Part shown: in pieces, positions 12,228 through 24,004 of the stretch
Layout of the letters: the number at the start of each line of letters is the position of its first letter
Numbering within the stretch: position 1 is the first letter of the stretch
Source: Paramecium tetraurelia
Lineage: Eukaryota; Ciliophora; Oligohymenophorea; Peniculida; Parameciidae
Length of the DNA: 64,000 bases
Assembly (NCBI RefSeq): GCF_000165425.1
Contig: NW_001799038.1
Location: 62,001-126,000, forward strand
Direction: 5' to 3'
Translations under genes and position numbers: made by a program
The notes under the pieces: generated by a model
Told to the model about the DNA's origin: nothing
Database searches by the model: none
Seen by the model: only the letters and a program-made list of their open reading frames with translations

Positions 12228-13118
12228 TCATTACTATTCCACTAAATCTTCTATTTCTGTAGTAATCCCAGTACTTAAAGGATAGACATCTTATTATGCA
12301 TCTTCTCCATTCTCTACATGTTTATAGTATTCAATTTCTTACATAAAAAGTTCATAAATTATTGATATCGCAGTTTAAATAATTCAGGAATCTTTAATTC
12401 GTCTAATTATTTCATCAACTCATAGGCAAAGTATTTTAGAGTCAGTTAATCTAAACTCACAAATTTTATTAATTCAAACTCTATATCACCTTCCTAAATT
12501 GCTCTAATAGCTAATCATAAATTATACGAAAGAATAGCCCTTATCAAAACTTCTGCATGAAATTATTTTGGTATTAAAAAATTCGGAGTGTTCTATTCAG
12601 TAAACGAAATAGTCTTATGTCCTTTCTATTGTAGACATTCTTTGTAGACATTGAATATAGGTAATAAATCCTTGGAATCCTTTAAAAAAATATAAGTAAA
12701 TTTTATTACTTAGTAAAATGGCAACCTGACATGAAAAATTTGAACAGAATTCACATTCTCTGTATTTGTTACTATCAACTCTCCAATTTTCACTATTGTT
12801 ATAAAAATGCATTAATACTTTCTTAGAGGAGCTCATTGGTTTTATTATTTTTATCTCTAATAAATATATTTCATTTATGGATTACCTTTTCGATATATAA
12901 GACCAACCTGGTTCATGAGAAGAATTCACTAAAATCGAGTTTAAGAATTACCTACTACATCCACTAATTCTTCTACGATATCTGCTTATACAATTTAAAT
13001 GGTTGTTTAATTAATGGTTCTTGTAGTTATAACTTTTGATTCTGGTTGTAGGCTTTGTTTTTTATCCTCTTCAATTCCACAAATATCTAATTAGCAATTT
13101 AATAATACTGTTTCCCAT
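12228..13118 (-). CDS. Unknown protein with MGNN myristoylation-type start, six tiny introns
   Basis: About 245 residues after removing introns at 13087-13108, 12929-12951, 12857-12885, 12793-12818, 12504-12527 and 12314-12342 (22, 23, 29, 26, 24 and 29 nt). All are GT...AG and together restore one frame; exon length is a multiple of three. It begins MGNNICGIEED, a good N-myristoylation signal, suggesting membrane attachment. Later parts read EPGWSYISKRD and a helical C-terminus ending EDLVEQQ. No family recognised. It lies tail to tail with the second calpain, 73 bp apart. Six introns in 0.9 kb is the highest density in the window. Confidence 0.8.
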
Positions 13119-13309
13119 TCTAAAATTTATTATTTTTAATTATTTAAGAACAGCAATTGATTAATAGTATTAAATTGATTGTTATCATGATATAACTTCA
13201 AGTTTAAATGATTCAGTAGTATTATGACAATTTAAATTAATATTAAGTTAGAAAAATAGTATTTTAGAAATAATTTATATGAACATATATATCATTATAA
13301 AATAGAAAG

Positions 13310-14587
13310 TCAACACTAATTTGACTGCTTCATTTAAAAATCATTTTTTTCAATTTTTTTGTCTGGAAAAAACAAATCCAAAAGTTCTTGTCTCATCTTT
13401 TATAAAAACTTGTATTATAGGAATGAATTATTCTAGAATTAACTTAAATAATTAGCAGCTATGCATGTATAGTATCCGCAACTGGACCCATCTTTCTATT
13501 TTGGAAAATCTTTTTTATTTAGAACTTCGAATTTAAAATATTAATCTTTGGTAAGAGTTTGGAATACTGTATTAAAAAAGAGTTCTACTTTATAAGACAA
13601 GCTATTGAACATAGAATCATATAAAATTAGCAATCTTTCATCTACTTTCACTTCAAGAAATTGCCAATGAAAATTACTACTATTAATTACTATCCCTATC
13701 TTTTTGTAAATAAGCCAGAATTTATATTAGATGGCACTAAATTATTTAATATGTTCCAAAAATAGGCATATAAATTTTCTTTTAACGTGCTCCTAATCTT
13801 AAATTTCAAATTATTTGAGCGTGCAATTAGCTATAAGTGATGAAGGAAATATAATAAGTCTTTAGTAATTTTTTCTTTCTCGAGAAGGCAAGGAGAAATA
13901 ACGAAGTTCATCTTAAATTTGTAAGTAGTTCATGTAACCATCAATAATATTGGTATTTAGCAGCATGTTATAAGTAGATAATATTCTAAATTCTGGATCA
14001 GATATGTTTTGGTTATATTTATAATTATTATTCTCATTTTTAAACTTCAAATAGTATGGAAACCTTTCTTGGACTATTTCTTATTCATCTGTGATGGTTA
14101 TCATCCAAAACATCTTCAACCGCATAATAACTTTATCATTATGCTTAATTATATCTGTTTATACTGTTTCTTTAAATAAATTGGATTATTGATACAAATC
14201 TAGATTTCCTTCATTGATGAATTTGATAACTTTATTTTAGGATTTCGTTTCATCATTTTGATAATTTTTACCATTGCTATAAGGATTGATTTAATCTTAA
14301 TTTTAGAAAAAAGTTTATTCAATTTAATATTAGGAGATCTAAATATCTTATTATTTTAAATCTTGCAAATAGGTTTGATATTCTGAATTTATGTATTCAA
14401 TGTATGATTGAGAAACTTCAATCTATGGCTAATTCTATTACTAAACTGATTCCTATATGTTCTGTTCAAAGAGTTTTAAGTATAACTTTTTGATTTCAAG
14501 TTGTAAACCAGAGAAATTTCTGTACAAACTTGATTATTTGAGATTCTGCATATGATCAAATTTTTCTTCATTCTATTCTAATTTCAT
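13310..14587 (-). CDS. Ulp1/SENP-type (C48) cysteine protease, copy 2
   Basis: Intronless, 425 residues. The N-terminal half is Q-rich and helical. The C-terminal half is a C48-like domain with FHW (catalytic His), LILYDS (Asp) and KQKDGSSCGYYTC, with Gln six residues before the Cys as in Ulp1. Known members remove SUMO or NEDD8-like modifiers; substrate here is unknown. It is a tandem paralogue of the next gene on the same strand, 46 bp away (shared RYFSLPSRER / RYYFSLSSAER segment). All catalytic residues appear present. Confidence 0.88.
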
Positions 14588-14633
14588 TTTATTTATTAAA
14601 AAACAAATAAATAATAAAATAATTTATCTACAA

Positions 14634-16055
14634 TCATAATTATTCGTAATAAAAAATGTCTTTCAAATCACTTTTAATGTCCTTCTTTTCCTTAAAATCC
14701 TTTACTCTATGTGTATTACTAAAATATTCTAGGGCAATACAAGTATGATAGCCACAAGAATATGAATCATTTTAACTTTAAAATTTTGGTTTAAAATACA
14801 TTTTGAATTCATATTAGTCTTCCTTAATGTTCTTTAATTGGTTCTTCTGAAGCTCATAAAATACATATGACAATAAAGCTCTAACCTTATGATAATGTTG
14901 GGAACTTCCACTTAAGGAATCATAAATAACCATGAATCTTTCTTTTAAATCCAAAGTAAGCATATACCAATGTGAGTTATTTTTATTTACAATAAATGCA
15001 ATTTTTTGATAGATAAGCCAAAATTGATATTGAATAGTTTTAAACAATTCTAGTTTCTCAAGTATTAATAATAACCATTTTTCTTTGAGAGGTGGAGATT
15101 CCAAATTACAATTGGTTAAAAAGTCAGAAGTAAAAATAAAGAGTCGTGGGTATTATTCTCTTTCTGCTGATGACAATGAAAAGTAATATCTTTCATCCAA
15201 CCCAGATAAATAATTACCGTATCCATCAATCATAGAACTAGTCCAATATTGACCTGTTTTTTCGAACATTTTCTATTCCCATTTGCCAATATTTTAATTT
15301 AATTTGATTTTTGGAAAAGTTTCCTAGAACTCAAACTTCTTTATTCTTCCCTCTTCCTTCAATGATTCTAATTTAAAAAGATCTTTTTCATAATGAATAG
15401 TTTTTCTTGAGACCATCTCATTTCCTACTTTTGTTTATAATTAAAACTATTTTAATTACATAACTATTTCATTTTCATTACTTTGATCTAAGACTATATC
15501 ACATTATTGGCATTTACACTTCAGCTTAGGTTTACTTTCCCTTTTCATCTACTCTTTTCTTTCATATTCAAGTTTTGGTTTTAATTAATCGAATTGAGTA
15601 TCACCGTGTTTATAAGTTTGACAATGCTTTTATACTCCCTTCTGAAAAGCCTTTAAATTTAGTTTCTCTTGAAAATGCAATTAATTAATATTTCCCGAAG
15701 GATTTACTAAAGGTAGAATATTTTAAGTATCTTTAGAAATTAAATGAATTGTTCTCTTATTGCTTACATTTTAATTCTATTAAAATTAATTATTAAGTGG
15801 ACATTTATCATTTTCATTATTATGTCCTCCATGTTTTATGAAATATATTTTATGAGGAGGTTATAGATAATATTTTAATTTATCTAATTTCTCTTTTACA
15901 TAATTCACAAAAACTGATTATTGAGGCTATTCTAATATAATTGGTTTGCATTTTGTGTTAAAAGGCTCTTCACTTTAAGCTATTACTGGAACCCTGACAT
16001 AAGTAGAATCTGTCACCTCCACTGTTTTGATTAATTTTCTATGTTATTGCATCAT
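14634..16055 (-). CDS. Ulp1/SENP-type (C48) cysteine protease, copy 1
   Basis: Intronless, 473 residues, starting at tandem ATGs (16055). The protease domain shows NSHWYML (His), FMVIYDSLSG (Asp) and QNDSYSCGYHTC (Gln at -6, catalytic Cys). The N-terminal region has CxHGGHN, CKCQQC and HC motifs that may bind zinc. C48 proteases deconjugate ubiquitin-like proteins, mostly at the nuclear envelope or nucleoplasm. With its neighbour it forms a duplicated pair beside the calpain and RING/IBR pairs. Confidence 0.9.
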
Positions 16056-16170
16056 TATAATTATTTTATTTTATAATAATTTGTTATGACAATACATTTT
16101 TCTACATAAACTAGTTGTTGTGTTTTTTCTTTTAAATTTTCACAATTTTATTAATTTAATAAATATCAAC

Positions 16171-16852
16171 TCATTAATCATCATCATCATCACTGCTGTT
16201 ATTTTTATCCATTAACGATCGCATATAAGTATCTATTGGAACAATCTTTCTTGGAATCTCCTCGTCTTTTAATTTGTTCATTAGTGATGGGTTTCTTTCT
16301 GCTTTCACCATACTTGAAGTTTAAGGAGTCATGAATCCTCTAAAAGCCCAATGAATTTTAAAATAATAAGGATGAGTTTCAGATAATCTTAGATCCTAAC
16401 ACTTATTATAAAACATACATGATCTGGAATCATGTGTTAGAAGACACATAATGGTTGTTGATCTATAAATTCACATATGTATTCTGCATATTAGAATAGT
16501 GATTTCCCATAATCCCCATACTTAAATAGAACATTATCCAAAAGTGCAGCCTTCTTATGGACTTTCTAATGAGTAGTCGCATGTTATTTGAATTATGAAT
16601 ACCATCTATGATATTTGCTTATTTAATATACCTTCTGGCTTCCTGATGGGTTTTGAAAACTAGGGCAACTTTTTAAATTCTCTCCTTGCCTGTCTTCTCA
16701 TATAAATCAAATCTTGCTGATTATACATCATTTTCAGGTGGCTTTGTAGGTATATGTTATTCAATGTAGCTTCGTCCTTCTTCCGAAATTATATGACTAT
16801 TCATTACACAATCCATAATAGTTTCTGCTAGTTCATCTATTTCCATTGACAT
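16171..16852 (-). CDS. Conserved-looking unknown protein with acidic D-rich tail
   Basis: 210 residues after removing introns at 16606-16631 (26 nt) and 16396-16418 (23 nt). Readable parts include VALVFKTHQEARRWY, KYGDYGKSLFQYAEY and HPYYFKIHWAFRGF, then a tail of serine and five aspartates. The aromatic-rich body suggests a small globular protein; a mitochondrial role is only a guess. The start may lie further upstream, since the frame stays open beyond the chosen ATG. No family recognised. Confidence 0.7.
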
Positions 16853-17036
16853 TTGATAAAATTATTCCAAATAATTTGTTGTCTCTCTTAATATTTCATT
16901 ACCAAATATTACAATGAAATATAATTTAACTATTAAATAAATTTATGTATTTCTATTTGTAAAACTACAGAGAATGTTTAAAGACTACTCAATTTAAATA
17001 TTGTATTAATATATCATAATTTACATTACTCTAGCT

Positions 17037-17318
17037 TCACAGAGGTTGTGTCTATTGTTTTTCTTGATATTCTTTGATCTAATGGTTTTACCACTCAATA
17101 TTAGGATCATACTTATAGAAAGGATGGGTAGTCTATTTTAAATTCATATATTCTACCTTAGCCTATGGATATTCTTACAAGAACTACAAATCTTCTGATT
17201 CTAAATTCTCTTCAAATGGTTTTTCCTTAATAATTGCTTCACAATGTCTCTCTATAATATAATATTATATTAAATATACTTATTATTTAATCCAATTAGG
17301 TCTTTATTTAAACATCAT
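17037..17318 (-). CDS. Small unknown protein, 83 residues
   Basis: Begins MMFKQRPNWIKQQRHCEA and ends with a Q-rich tail. It needs one 30-nt intron near 17254-17283 that keeps frame only with a GAG acceptor just after a TAG; with the TAG acceptor the frame breaks. The start codon is 25 bp downstream of the NAA15 stop on the same strand. No domain recognised. Confidence 0.6.
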
Positions 17319-17342
17319 TCCAAAACTATTAATCGAACTGAA

Positions 17343-19513
17343 TCAAATCCTACTAGTATTCCTTAATGTAGGGTAACAGTGTTCCTTAATATTTATTTAC
17401 TAAATTTAGTGTTTAATAGTATTACAAAACTATATCAGCATTAATTAATATTTGTGATTTACAATACGATTCTATTCAGTTTCATTGTTTCTCAATTTAG
17501 TCAATAACTTAGCACATAACAACGGTTTTTATTAATTTATGTACAAACCAACCATTTGTTTGAATGCTTAAAAATTCACCTCTTTGTTATTGAAATTAGT
17601 GTGAATTAAGACTTAAGCAAAACGATTTTACATTTTGATAATATCTTCCTAAGTTTTTAGTTGATCTAAAAGCTGTTCTCCAGAGAGATCGAATCTTTTT
17701 TATATATCTCTACTGAATATATGTCCTTCTATTGAAAACTGTTCCTTTAAGAGTTTTTCTTCCTATTCTTTTTGTTACTACTTTGCTAACAATTTTTTCT
17801 CTTTTGGAGTTAACTTCTTTTACTCTATTTTTCGCTATTCCTAGATTCTTACTCTAAGTCTTTCCAAACCTTCAATCATCAATCCAGCCGATTAAATAAA
17901 ATATTTAGCATCGTGTCTTTTATCGATAGCATCAATCATTTACAATAAAGATCTTAATGTGTATCTTCTGATTGAATATTAATAGAACTCTAATTAGTCA
18001 TCACACATTTCTTGGAAGTGTTTAAATATTAAATTAAATTGCTGTAAGGCAGGACCAAGATAATTTAATCGTAATAATGTTCTACCTATATTGAGTTCAA
18101 ACCAAATCATTTGCAATTCATATGGATCTGACCCATCTTTTAAGAAGAGACTCAATAAATCTTACGATACCACTATCATATTTGCTAGCGAAGCATATTT
18201 AATTGTCTAATTGTTCAAATATCTGTCTGCCAAATCCAATTGTCTAGCTCTATCAGCTGATTCATAAGCCTCTTTGAATTTTTGTAATTTCTTCAGAGTT
18301 TTTGCTTTAATCAAGTATAATTCAGGCAATGTAGCTGTATGTTCTATGGCTTCATTGATAAGTTCAAGGGATTAATTGTAATCCTTAATTTGATAGGAAT
18401 GCTGAGATAGTAACATCAAAGCCCAAAGCTTTTCGATTTGACTTTTATCCAGATATGTCTCAAAGGCTTTCTTCATAATTTCAATCTTGTTAGGATCTGT
18501 GTATAGATGTTTAATCTCTCTGAATAAGGATGGTAAGGACTTCTAAAAAAATGGATCAATAAATTAGAGGAAACTATTTAAAAATGAATCTCCTTCTTTC
18601 TGTGCAAGCAATCTACCTTATACTAAAGTGTTATTATAAATGGATAGATCCACTTATGGATCTGCCTTTTACAACATTTGATAGTATTTCCAATTTTAAG
18701 GCTATAAGTCAAGCAAGTGTTTAACAGATTGAATTGCACTTGTGTTATCTCCTATTTTAATAAAGTATTCGTATTCAAGTTCATAAAATGAGACCAAATC
18801 GGTGATATCACTAAATAAATTATGGAATTACTTTTTGAAATCAAGTAAATTTTGTTTAGCTCTTTGAAAGTCCTTGGCATCAATGGCGAGCTAAATTTAG
18901 TACAACTTAAATTCATTTATCTCAACTTTTTTGATGGGGTTTTATATATCCTTTTTAATAACATCTTCAGTCAATTTTATAGTATTAAAGGCACCTGCGT
19001 AATTGCCAATTAAATGCTGACTAAGTATGAAACCAACCCAATTTACTACCATTCCAGGTTTACTATTTAATAGTTTTTGCCTCAACCAATTATTTCCTTC
19101 GAAATCTCTGATGTGAATGGAGAGATTAGCAGTGTCTCTGATCAATTGAAGATTCTCCTCGCCCTTGTTGATTGCTTAGATGAAACATTTGACTGCTTGG
19201 ATGTAATTCTTTTCAGCCTTTTAGATTAAGCCATAAATGTGCCAACAAAAGTCTGAAGCCAAATTCTTGAGAACAGCCTGGTATGCTAAGGCAAGTCCTG
19301 CTTCACGTTCTTCGGTGTAGTACATGAAGATTGCTTTAAGTGAGACGACTTCTTAATTGTCTGGGACTTGCTCTAATAATTTCTCTGAATTTTTCAATCC
19401 TTTTTTGTAATCTTTGGCTTCTAGCAATCTCTTAAAGATGTTTAGATTGAATTAATTACCATCAAGGATTTGAATTCATTGTTTTGTTTTGCATTTAATT
19501 CTGTTGATTTCAT
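17343..19513 (-). CDS. NAA15: NatA auxiliary subunit NAA15 (N-terminal acetyltransferase)
   Basis: 713 residues with one 29-nt intron at 19431-19459. TPR-like helical repeats run throughout. Diagnostic segments are CWHIYGLIQKAEKNY, RDFEGNNWLRQKLL, NWVGFILSQHLIGNY, FYQYSIRRYTLRSLLQM and the basic KKLTPKEKKLLAKQQ stretch. NAA15 anchors the NAA10 catalytic subunit to the ribosome, where NatA acetylates N-termini exposed after methionine removal. The length is somewhat below the roughly 860 residues of animals, and the C-terminus is less similar. Confidence 0.93.
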
Positions 19514-19614
19514 AGTTGGATAATAATATTATTTTGATGAATAGTTTATTTAATTAGTTGAGGAGATGGAATATTATTATATTATTATATTATTATTTAA
19601 TTTAAATTTTGCAT

Positions 19615-20565
19615 ATGAATCAAAGCAATTTAATAGAGGACTTAAATGGATCGAATGTTTCGAGATTGTTAAAGCAAATTAAAGAGAGTAATGGTTGATT
19701 ATATTGTAGTCACCCAAGATGAATTGTATGAGGAAATGAGTCAATTGAAAACAAGAGTGTTGGGATTATTAAAAGATTACCAATCATCCTTATAATAAAA
19801 GGAGAATATCAGACAATTAAATCAATAAATACGTAAGGATGTAACAAACATCAGCAATGATTATAGTTAAATTATTGAAAAGATGAACTAGAGTGTTGAT
19901 TGCACATTTATTTCGATTGAGAGCATCACACCATTTTAAAAGAATGAAAAAGTAACGATTTATAAATTTAGAAGGAAATGAATAAAATGTTCAATTTGGT
20001 TGAAGAGTTTCTTGAGAAATTTTAAGGGAAGAAAGCCAATCATAATTTATATACTAGTTTCATCTCAGATAAAATGGAACGCTCTGGAATATCTATGGCA
20101 GACACCAGTATTATCGATGTTAACTGTAGAATATCCATAATAAAGGATTAAATCGCTTCTAATTTATCTGATAAAAAATACAGTCAATTGGTTCTGATGG
20201 AGACTGTGGATGCTTTGTAGGAAGCATTGAATTCTCAGAAAATAGAAAAAATCAGATCGATAATCAAACGAATAGAACATTATATGGCTCAATGTTAGCA
20301 TGATGCTAGTGATTTGTATTAGATGTTACAAAAGGCAGTGGAGTCATGCAAAGAGAAGGAGACCGAATTACAGAATCAATCGATAGTTGAAGATAAGGAC
20401 ACCAAAAGGAGGTTTTTTGATTTAGCCTTAGAAATAAAGAGTGAATTACCAACCAACCATCCTGGCAGAAAGGTATTGGTTTCACTTCTGTTTGAAAAGG
20501 CCTAGAATATAGATGAATCTGAATGGCATGACTGGATTCTTGATTAATTAAGTTAACAAAATTGA
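19615..20565 (+). CDS. Coiled-coil protein of unknown function
   Basis: 302 residues with introns at 19688-19709 (22 nt) and 19952-19971 (20 nt). Long charged helices with heptad spacing, for example LYEEMSQLKTRVLGLLKDY. The C-terminus contains FFDLALEIKSELPTNHPGRK. Divergent from NAA15, whose start is about 100 bp away, so the two may share an upstream control region. No family recognised. Confidence 0.78.
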
Positions 20566-20587
20566 AAAATAACTATTTTTAATTAGT

Positions 20588-21576
20588 TCATGTGTAACTT
20601 TTAATAAAACTCAAAGTTTCGTTTAATTATTGGCTGTAATGATGCTTTTTCTCTCTAATTTTGAGAATTAAATCTGTCACAGGATGCATTTATGAAATTG
20701 ATTTAATGATGACAGTTTGTCCTTTGTCCATGGGTTATTCATCAATAATCATTTAGATTTCGTAATCCCCGTTTTCATCTTGATCGATGATTTTTTGAGC
20801 ATCTTCAGCTGATGACAATATTTCCACATCATCTTTTTTATTAATGATTGTTAATAACTGAGTTGATTTATTTTTACTTGAATTGGAGGCTAATTTCATA
20901 TGTTATTCTTACACAAAGAGTCATTCTTCCTGTGAATTGCTTGAGTGATAATGGCTTGATTTTTCTTGTATTTCCTTAAACCATCTAAATCATGGAAACT
21001 TGTCTTGCGTATTTGAGTATCTGCATATATTCATTGAACATGTATACCATTTTATGTATGTAAATCATCTGATAGAAATCTGTCTCGACGAAATGATTTA
21101 AATTCATTAACTGATTCTTTTTCCATTTAGTCAATAGGATCAAAGTTTTATAAATATGCAACGTTTACTGTCATTTTATTCGATAATTAAATTTGCAGAG
21201 TGGCAATCAAATTAGGATCAATCCAATCTGTACTCTTGTTCTCATTCAAGTGAATGATATGATCCATTTCATTATCTTACTTTTATTATAATGGAGTCAA
21301 TTATGTCAATTCAATGCACTTTTCAAAAAATTACTAAGAATTCTCGTTTATCTATTGCAAATTACACAAAATATTCCATTCCTCCACCAAATAGGGTTTT
21401 AATTATTTTTTCAGATAAAATTGAATTGCCAAATTGTTTTCTCCATTAGGATTCCATCTCTTCCTTATGTGGTTGCATTCAAGATTAAAATTCATATCTA
21501 CCTTATGCTTGTACCTCTTCTGCAGAATACATTTAGCTATTTATTGTGCAATATCAAGACAATTTAATATGCTCAT
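20588..21576 (-). CDS. Unknown protein with helical N-terminal domain
   Basis: 312 residues after removing introns of 27 and 23 nt (near 21020 and 20885). The N-terminal 120 residues are helical and rich in W, N and Q (RKRWNPNGENNLAIQFYLKKQ); the middle contains DLDGLRKYKKNQAII and the C-terminus is acidic. It lies between a converging coiled-coil gene 23 bp away and the DP1-like gene upstream on the same strand. No recognised domain. Confidence 0.72.
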
Positions 21577-21633
21577 TGAAATTATAATATTATTTCAAAA
21601 TGACTCATTATTATTATATTATTATAACAATAT

Positions 21634-22557
21634 TCACTCCTATTACGAAATCTTCTCAATCAAAATATCGATCACAGGTTTCAGCCACAAATCAATATCC
21701 TCTGACTTCTTGAGTTTCATAAGATCCAATTCCCCGTCATTCACTGTATACATCACCTTCAAACACTTGTCCTGATTGATATCAATCGATATCAGAGTCC
21801 CTTGACTTACTTATAATACCCTTACTTTGATGAACACAGACATTGTCCTGAGGACAGATGAATTACAATTCACTGTTTGAAGAATTGTAAGACAGAATGT
21901 AATCAACAAAACGACCCTTCTCCTTAACACTAGCTTGGACAGATAACTTTTTAGATTTGTTTTCAGGCTTCTTGAATTCAGAATTTCTAAATCTGATCTT
22001 CGATTTAGTCACTTCTATCGATTGCTTTTTATTCAGGATCTTTTCCATTATGCGATCAACCTACTTCTCCAATTCTGTCAATTCTTCAACTCGCACCAAA
22101 TCGATACAAGTTTCAATTAACTAAGATGATGTTTGAATCACAATTTACATTTAAGAATCTAACCAAAAAGTATCTCACTATCTTTGTAAAGTAAATGAAG
22201 AATATATTAGTGTACTCATCCATTTCCAATTTTTCAAACACTCCATATATTAATGAATGCCATCTTGAATGTGGTAGCATTATGTAAAATTTGATAAAAT
22301 AAGGAACAAGGAATCCAAAAGGAATCAGTTCCAAAAACAACATAAATACAGACTCAAGTTGAATAAAGGTATAAAGCAAAAACCTCATCTAAAATTATAT
22401 TCAATACCACTTAATCAAAAGAGCATCTCCCTATTCCACATTCTATTTTTTGAATGCTTCACATGTTTTCCAAGTTAATTGAAATCCGCAATAGACACTC
22501 AAGATAATTTAAAATGCCTTACTTCATTATTTTAGCTCCATATACTATTAGAGACAT
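21634..22557 (-). CDS. TB2/DP1/HVA22 (REEP/Yop1)-like membrane protein with long tail
   Basis: 274 residues after removing four introns (28, 24, 28 and 19 nt). The N-terminal part matches the DP1/HVA22 pattern: hydrophobic hairpin segments, a TWKTCEAF start, LIKWFLLYTFIQLESVF, FGFLVPYFIKFYIMLPHS and a helix ending VFEKLEMDEY. These proteins shape tubular ER membranes. The C-terminal tail (KKPENKSKKLSVQASVKEK and after) is longer than in typical REEP proteins and may be regulatory. The second intron again keeps frame only with a GAG acceptor. Confidence 0.78.
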
Positions 22558-22830
22558 TAACTAATTATGAATTATATTTAATTTATCATATAATTCTTTA
22601 TATTAAAATATAATACCTCAAAAGTCTTTGCATATCCTTATCTCAAACTTACATCATTATAATAAAAATAAATATACATTCAAAAAAGAAAGAATATTTC
22701 CAGTAAGTATTTAGTAGAAAAAGATCTGATAGTTCCATTTTAACAATTTTCCATCTTCAGTATAGAAATTCTATTCTTTACAAATAATTACATTTTCTTT
22801 ACAATATATTATACATAATAATAATCTATT

Positions 22831-24004
22831 TCATTTAATATTCTATAAGTATCCTACAATCTCATCACATACTAAATAACCTTCTGGAATTTTTAATTTG
22901 ATATTATCTTCACCAATAATCAAGTATTCCTCAAACCTTTTCATAGCCTCTATCAGAGATTATGATAATAATGATCTCTCTATCCCCCATTTGGTTCTTA
23001 ATCTACTCATTAATAGTATTCTTTATTTTTCAAATTGAGTACTTTCATCCTCCACCAAACAACCCTCTCCAGAGTCTACAAACCTATAATATTATTTCAA
23101 TGTTTTTGGTCGAGTAACTCTGATTAAATTTGAAAGAGATGTGGCTCCCATTCCAAATCCATAAAAATTGCTATCCCCAAGCCAATAATTTTTATTGTGC
23201 TAACTGATATGCTTTTCTGATTTTGCAAAATTAGATATCTCATAATGATCGTATTGCTGTAGAGTTTGATGCACTTTAGTGTAATTGCAGGTTTGAATCT
23301 CGTTATTAGGAAGAGGATGAATGCCTTCTCGATAATTCAAGTTTTTGTAGAAATAGGATTCCTCTTCTATACTCAGTGAATAGGCAGAGATATGTCCTGG
23401 TTGATATTATTCAATGAACCATTTTAGATCTTCAAGTGAGCTTTATCCAACTTCAGAGGGTAAATTATAAAGAAAGTCAAAAGAACAATTGTCAAATGAT
23501 CCATAGACTTTGTAGATAAGTCCAAGGGCATCATCTATATCCTTTCTTAGATGGCTTCTGTTTAATCGTTTTAATGTTTCATCCTGTAAAGATTAAACAC
23601 CCACGGAGAGCCGATTGAGCTTCATATTTGACTAATAGAATACCCCTAAAGTTTTAAATCCTTATAGCTTATCTTCGTTGAAAGTTTTGGGATCCGCCTC
23701 AATGGTTATTTCTGCGTTTGATTATTTCTTAAAGCAATTCAATATTAACTTTGTTCAAAATTTTAGATACTTGCAAGCTCTCTAACGAGAGGAGAGAAGG
23801 AGTTCCTCCTCCAAAATATATTGTTTTCAAAGGTTCCCCTTTATAATGTTTTTGAATATCCTTAATCAAATATTCTACATATTGTTTCTCCAAAGATTGT
23901 TTGTAATGATTCTAATTGACTTCTGTCTATCCAACTATATGAACAGGAAAAGCACAGTAAAAACATCGTTTTAAACAAAATGGAATATGTATATAAGCAC
24001 TCAT
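22831..24004 (-). CDS. HemW-like radical SAM protein (coproporphyrinogen oxidase III family)
   Basis: 375 residues after two introns (22 and 24 nt). Starts MSAYIHIPFC with the CxxxCxxC cluster motif (CLKRCFYC), then TIYFGGGTPSLL, ITIEADPKTF, NRLSVGVQSL and ISAYSLSIEE, the classic order of HemN/HemW proteins. HemW binds a 4Fe-4S cluster, S-adenosylmethionine and haem and is thought to be a haem chaperone, usually mitochondrial in eukaryotes; no clear presequence is visible. About 375 residues is the HemW length and shorter than HemN. Confidence 0.9.
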
